Shown here one piece after another: positions 59,547 to 64,000 of a stretch of DNA of 64,000 bases (the stretch's first letter is position 1; every line of letters starts with the position of its first letter). Source of the DNA: an uncultured Pelagibacteraceae bacterium (GTDB taxonomy: Bacteria; Pseudomonadota; Alphaproteobacteria; Pelagibacterales; Pelagibacteraceae); the NCBI GenBank assembly GCA_902553555.1, contig CACDLE010000001.1, positions 1-64,000 of the forward strand. The letters run 5' to 3'. The position numbers and the translations under genes are program-made. Under the pieces are notes generated by a model. The model worked only from the letters and a program-made list of their open reading frames with translations. It made no database searches and was not told the DNA's origin.

Positions 59547-59710
59547 TAAATAAGATTTATAATTACAACAATAATAACAACAATTACAGCCCAAATAGAT
59601 ATATTTTTCATGAATTGTTTTAATCTATTATTGGTACTTAAAAATGATGGTAAAACTAAAAATAATACTGCAATTAAAAAAATTGCTGATATCATTTCTT
59701 GAGTAAACAT
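59546..59710 (-). CDS. Unlisted 54-aa two-TM small membrane protein
   Basis: ATG 59710 to TAA 59546: MFTQEMISAIFLIAVLFLVLPSFLSTNNRLKQFMKNISIWAVIVVIIVVIINLI; TAATG overlap with dapB start. Confidence 0.65.
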   Translation of the reverse strand: MFTQEMISAIFLIAVLFLVLPSFLSTNNRLKQFMKNISIWAVIVVIIVVIINLI

Positions 59711-59716
59711 TAATAA

Positions 59717-60844
59717 TTAGGAATTTTTCCAGAATTTTTTTGCCCTATCAAAAAAGCTTTTAATAATTGGGCTTGATTTATCAGTCTCTAATTTTTTAAA
59801 TTCTTCTAAAAGTTCGCGCTGTTTCGAGCTTAGATTTGAGGGAATTTCTGTTATAATTTTAATATATAAATCTCCATAGCCATTTCCTCGAAGCAAAGGC
59901 ATGCCCTTGCCTCTTAATCTCAGCTGCTTACCATGTTGTGTTCCAGATGGAATTTTGATTTTTGCTCTTCCACCATCAATTGATGGTACTTCAACAGATG
60001 TACCCAAAGCAGCATCTGTAAAAGTTATTGGTAATTCGAAATATAGATGTTCATCGGATCTTTTAAAAATACTATGGTTATCAATAGAGATAAATAAATA
60101 TAAGTCACCCGTCGCCCCTCCCTTGCTTCCAGCTTCACCCTTGCCTGACACTCTAATTCTTGTTCCATCATCTACGCCCTTTGGTATCTTCACAGAAACA
60201 CTCTCTTTGGCTTGGGTTTTCCCGTTTCCTCTGCATTGTCTACATGGATTGCCGATAGTTTCACCATAACCACTACATTCAGGACAGGTTTGTTGAATTG
60301 TAAAAAAACCTTGATTTGATCTAACTTTACCTCGTCCATTGCAATAATTACATGTTTTGGGTTTCGATCCTGGCTCTGAACCTTGTCCGGTACACCTAGA
60401 GCATTTTTTATATGTTGTGTAATTTACTTTTTTGTTGAGCCCTGAGTATGCATCTTCTAGACTAATAGAAACATCATATCTTAAATCGTTTCCTCTATTA
60501 GAACCTCTTCTTGATGATCCTCTTCTACCACCAAAAATATCGTCACCAAAAAAATCTTCAAAAATATCTGAAAAAGATGATCCAAAATCAAAATTACCAA
60601 ATCCTTGATTTCCTCCACCTTCAAACGCTGCATGTCCAAACTGATCATAATTAGTCTTTCTTTTATCATCGGATAATACATGGTAGGCTTCACTAGCTTC
60701 TTTAAACTTTTCCTCTGAGGATTTGTCACCTTTGTTCTTATCTGGGTGGTGCTTTAAAGCTAATTTACGGTAAGCTTTCTTTATCTCATCTTTTGATGCA
60801 GTTTTGGAAATGCCTAAGATTTCATAATAATCTCTTTTTGCCAC
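59717..60844 (-). CDS. dnaJ: Chaperone DnaJ
   Basis: DYYEILGISKTASKDEIKKAYRKLALKHHPDKN; four CxxCxG zinc repeats. Confidence 0.98.
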   Translation of the reverse strand: MAKRDYYEILGISKTASKDEIKKAYRKLALKHHPDKNKGDKSSEEKFKEASEAYHVLSDDKRKTNYDQFGHAAFEGGGNQGFGNFDFGSSFSDIFEDFFGDDIFGGRRGSSRRGSNRGNDLRYDVSISLEDAYSGLNKKVNYTTYKKCSRCTGQGSEPGSKPKTCNYCNGRGKVRSNQGFFTIQQTCPECSGYGETIGNPCRQCRGNGKTQAKESVSVKIPKGVDDGTRIRVSGKGEAGSKGGATGDLYLFISIDNHSIFKRSDEHLYFELPITFTDAALGTSVEVPSIDGGRAKIKIPSGTQHGKQLRLRGKGMPLLRGNGYGDLYIKIITEIPSNLSSKQRELLEEFKKLETDKSSPIIKSFFDRAKKFWKNS

Positions 60845-60867
60845 AAGAAATTGCTCCTTTTTTTATC

Positions 60868-62787
60868 TTAGGCGCTTTTTTCTTTATCGTCTTTTACGTC
60901 TTCAAAATCAGCGTCGACAACATTTTCTTTGTCTTTCCCTTTATCGTTAGGATCTTTTTTGTCATCTTTAGGTTGGTCTTTTTGTTGGCTTTTATAAACA
61001 GCTTCACCTAGTTTCATAGAAACTTGTATTAAATTTTGAGTCTTTTTCTTTATGTCTTCAATATCATTACCTTTTAAGGCTTCTTTTAAATCTGAAACTC
61101 CTGTTTCAATAGACTTCTTCTCTTCAGCGGAGATTTTATCTCCATGTTCTTTTAAGCTTTTCTCTGTTGAAAATACTATGCTATCGGCTTGATTTCTTGC
61201 ATCTACAGAGTCCCTTTTCTTTTTGTCAGCTTCTTTGTTTGCCTCTGCGTCTTTTACCATTTTATTGATCTCTTCGTCTGATAAACCTCCTGATGCCTGA
61301 ATCTGTATTTTTTGTTCTTTACCAGTACCCTTATCTTTAGCTGAAACACTTACTATCCCATTTGCATCAATATCAAACGTAACCTCAATTTGTGGAGTGC
61401 CTCTAGCAGCTGGAGGAATACCCACTAATTCAAAATTTCCTAAAAGCTTGTTATCAGCAGCCATTTCCCTTTCACCTTGTAAAACTCTGATGGATACAGC
61501 AGGTTGATTGTCCTCAGCAGTTGAGAAGACCTGACTTTTTTTTGTTGGTATAGTAGTGTTTTTGTCTATAAGTTTTGTAGACACGCCCCCTAATGTTTCA
61601 ATGCCCAATGAAAGTGGAGTTACATCTAACAATAAAACATCTTTTACATCACCTTGTAATACACCTGCTTGAATTGCTGCGCCCATTGCAACAACTTCAT
61701 CTGGATTGACACTTTTATTTGGTTCTTTGCCAAAAAAGTTTTTAACTGTCTCTATAATTTTGGGCATTCTTGTCATTCCACCAACTAATACTATTTCATT
61801 AATTTCAGCTGCAGAGAAACCTGAATCTTTCAAGGCCGTTTTGCAAGGGCTAAGAGTTCTTTCAATCAAACCTTGAACCAATGCTTCTAATTTAGCTCTA
61901 GTAAATTTTAAATTTAAGTGTTTAGGACCTGATTTGTCGGCAGTAATAAATGGAAGATTTATTTCAGTTTGTGTAGCAGAAGAAAGCTCAATTTTAGCTT
62001 TTTCAGCCGCTTCTTTTAATCTTTGTAGCGCAAGTTTATCTGATTTTAAATTTATTCCATTGTCTTTTTTAAATTCTCCAGCTAAATATTCGACTATAGT
62101 GTCGTCAAAATCCTCTCCACCTAAAAATGTGTCTCCATTTGTAGATTTAACTTCAAAAACACCGTCACCAATTTCTAGAATAGAAATATCAAAAGTTCCG
62201 CCACCGAGATCATAAACAGCAATTTTTTTTCCACCTTTTTTATCTAATCCATAAGCAAGTGATGCAGCTGTTGGTTCATTTATAATTCTTAAAACTTCTA
62301 GACCAGCTATTTTCCCAGCATCTTTTGTTGCTTGTCTTTGTGAGTCGTTAAAATAAGCTGGCACTGTAATAACCGCCTTAGTAACAGCTTGTCCTAAATA
62401 TTTTTCTGCTGTCTCTTTCATTTTCTGCAGAACAAAAGCTGATATTTGTGACGGTGAATATTTTTTTCCTTTTCCTTCTACCCATGCATCACCGTTATCT
62501 GACTTTGATATTTTATATGGAACTTTGGTTATATCTTTTTGAACAGATGGTCCATCAAATTTTCTTCCGATCAGTCTTTTTACAGCAAATATTGTATCTT
62601 CAGGATTTGTTACCGCTTGTCTTTTTGCTGGTTGTCCAACTAACTTTTCTTCTTTTTCCAAAAAAGCTACTACAGAAGGAGTTGTTCTAGCTCCTTCAGC
62701 ATTCTCTAAAACTTTAGCTTGTGTTCCGTCCATAATAGCAACACAAGAATTTGTTGTTCCTAAATCTATTCCTATAACTCTGCTCAT
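60868..62787 (-). CDS. dnaK: Chaperone DnaK
   Basis: [54 protein letters not shown]. Confidence 0.99.
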   Translation of the reverse strand: MSRVIGIDLGTTNSCVAIMDGTQAKVLENAEGARTTPSVVAFLEKEEKLVGQPAKRQAVTNPEDTIFAVKRLIGRKFDGPSVQKDITKVPYKISKSDNGDAWVEGKGKKYSPSQISAFVLQKMKETAEKYLGQAVTKAVITVPAYFNDSQRQATKDAGKIAGLEVLRIINEPTAASLAYGLDKKGGKKIAVYDLGGGTFDISILEIGDGVFEVKSTNGDTFLGGEDFDDTIVEYLAGEFKKDNGINLKSDKLALQRLKEAAEKAKIELSSATQTEINLPFITADKSGPKHLNLKFTRAKLEALVQGLIERTLSPCKTALKDSGFSAAEINEIVLVGGMTRMPKIIETVKNFFGKEPNKSVNPDEVVAMGAAIQAGVLQGDVKDVLLLDVTPLSLGIETLGGVSTKLIDKNTTIPTKKSQVFSTAEDNQPAVSIRVLQGEREMAADNKLLGNFELVGIPPAARGTPQIEVTFDIDANGIVSVSAKDKGTGKEQKIQIQASGGLSDEEINKMVKDAEANKEADKKKRDSVDARNQADSIVFSTEKSLKEHGDKISAEEKKSIETGVSDLKEALKGNDIEDIKKKTQNLIQVSMKLGEAVYKSQQKDQPKDDKKDPNDKGKDKENVVDADFEDVKDDKEKSA

Positions 62788-62847
62788 AATTTTCCTTTAT
62801 TAGTAGTTTTTATATGGGGTCTAAAAATTATTCTACAAGTCATGTTT

Positions 62848-63417
62848 CTAGTTTTTTTTCTTGTTTTTTGTATCTTTTTTCTTAGAAATACCGACAAATG
62901 AGGGTCTTAGCAGTCTCTCACCAAACATAAAGCCAGATTGAATTTCTTGAATAATAGTTCCTGGCTCTACCTTATCATCTTCAATTTCAAGCATCGCTTG
63001 ATGAAAATTTGGGTCAAATTTTTTGTTTAAACATTCTATCTTTATGATTTTATTCTTTTCAAAAGTTGAAATTAGATCCTTTTCAATTATTTCGAAATTT
63101 TTTAAAAACTTTTCGAATTCTTTGCTTTTTGTTAAAACTTCATCTTCGGACATTGACTTTTTTGCTCTTTGTAAATTATCTAACAAAGTTAAAATTTCTC
63201 TAGCAAAATTAAATCCACCAAAGTCGAACGCTTCTTTAACTTCTTTTTCAAATCTTCTTCTTTGATTTTCCGAATTTGCTAATGCTCTAAGAAGCTTTTC
63301 CTCTGATGATTTTAATTTCTCTTCAATGGATTGATCTGTATTTTCTTTAATAGGTTCTTCTTCAGATAATTGCTTATTGTCTTTATTAATAGGTTTGTCT
63401 TTGTTAGATTCGCTCAT
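62848..63417 (-). CDS. grpE: Nucleotide exchange factor GrpE
   Basis: LLRALANSENQRRRFEKEV; FDPNFHQAMLEIED; GTIIQEIQSGFMFGERLLRPSFVGISK. Confidence 0.95.
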   Translation of the reverse strand: MSESNKDKPINKDNKQLSEEEPIKENTDQSIEEKLKSSEEKLLRALANSENQRRRFEKEVKEAFDFGGFNFAREILTLLDNLQRAKKSMSEDEVLTKSKEFEKFLKNFEIIEKDLISTFEKNKIIKIECLNKKFDPNFHQAMLEIEDDKVEPGTIIQEIQSGFMFGERLLRPSFVGISKKKDTKNKKKN

Positions 63418-63459
63418 ACACATTTATATAATATGGAAAAATAGAATTACTAGAGCAGA

Positions 63460-64000
63460 ATGATAAAAAAAAACATACTATTAATTGGCACCCATAATGA
63501 CGGAAAATTTAAAGAAATAAGCAAATTAATTAGTAAAAAATTAAAAAAAATCTCGCCAAAAAGTTTAAATATTAAAGCTCCTAAAGAAACAGGCAAAACT
63601 TTTAAATCTAATTCCGAACTTAAAGCTAATTTTTTTTATAAAAAATCAAACTTAGTTTCTTTATCAGATGACTCAGGCTTAGAGATCAAATGTTTAAAAA
63701 ATAGACCTGGAATCTATTCTGCTCGATGGGCAAAAAAGTATGGAAGTTTCAATAAAGCTATGAAAGTAATATTAAAAAAAATAAAAAAAAAAAGAAATAG
63801 AAATGCTAGATTTGTGTGCAGTCTTTCCATTAAGTTAAGTAATAATAAAATTGTTACTTCAATCGGAACAATTTCAGGACATATCTCAAGCAGAATAATT
63901 GGAACCAAGGGATTTGGTTATGATCCGATCTTTGTACCTAATGGCTCTAAAATTACTTTTGGGCAAATGAATCTTCAAAAAAAAATGAAAATTGATCATA
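63460..64000 (+). CDS. rdgB: Non-canonical purine NTP (XTP/dITP) pyrophosphatase (truncated by window edge)
   Basis: Not in ORF track. MIKKNILLIGTHNDGKFKEISKL...SLSDDSGLEIKCLKNRPGIYSARWA...GFGYDPIFVPNG. Confidence 0.94.
   Translation, partial: MIKKNILLIGTHNDGKFKEISKLISKKLKKISPKSLNIKAPKETGKTFKSNSELKANFFYKKSNLVSLSDDSGLEIKCLKNRPGIYSARWAKKYGSFNKAMKVILKKIKKKRNRNARFVCSLSIKLSNNKIVTSIGTISGHISSRIIGTKGFGYDPIFVPNGSKITFGQMNLQKKMKIDH

Noticed and set aside
61934-62215. 93-aa plus-strand ORF inside dnaK
   Set aside because: Antisense shadow of a highly conserved gene; 62448-62690 likewise
1-64000. Mobile elements, prophage, defence systems or CRISPR arrays
   Set aside because: No transposase, integrase, recombinase (other than FtsK translocase), restriction, toxin-antitoxin or phage-like ORFs and no regularly spaced repeats seen; the window is mostly conserved housekeeping DNA

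Overview
The window is an AT-rich, very compact chromosomal segment that looks like SAR11/Pelagibacterales (Alphaproteobacteria). The inference rests on gene content, gene order and protein character; no search was run. It holds about 65 protein genes, one tRNA-Gly(GCC), and no CRISPR array, transposase, prophage or obvious mobile element. Recognisable blocks, left to right: ccmFEDC; hspQ; septation/DUF2794; BI-1; aldo/keto reductase; argG; psiE-like; folD; hemD-hemC / tsaD-EVE-acs; DUF4212 + VC_2705-type Na+/solute symporter; rpe-heparinase-purH; tRNA-Gly; LON-domain gene; rho-hemJ-hemH-hemE <- | -> PPSR-maf-aroE-coaE-dnaQ; secB/fxsA/tim44/smr; hslUV; hisBHA-(small ORF)-FE; lolA-ftsK; mnmE-mnmG-rsmG-parA-parB; holA-lptE-leuS; porin; a very tightly packed thiE-like/yggS/ldt/winged-helix/arfA-like cluster; nth-dapB-dnaJ-dnaK-grpE-rdgB. 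The most interesting items are: (1) a probable oriC in the hemE/PPSR gap; (2) two parS-like palindromes inside rsmG next to parAB; (3) an unlisted 40-aa ORF resembling the ribosome-rescue factor ArfA; (4) two divergent gene pairs with abutting or overlapping start codons (CATATG and CATG); (5) near-consensus promoters placed to give leaderless mRNAs for rpe and the LON-domain gene; (6) a candidate structured RNA between hspQ and ccmC; (7) two further unlisted small ORFs (hisA/hisF and dnaJ/dapB gaps).
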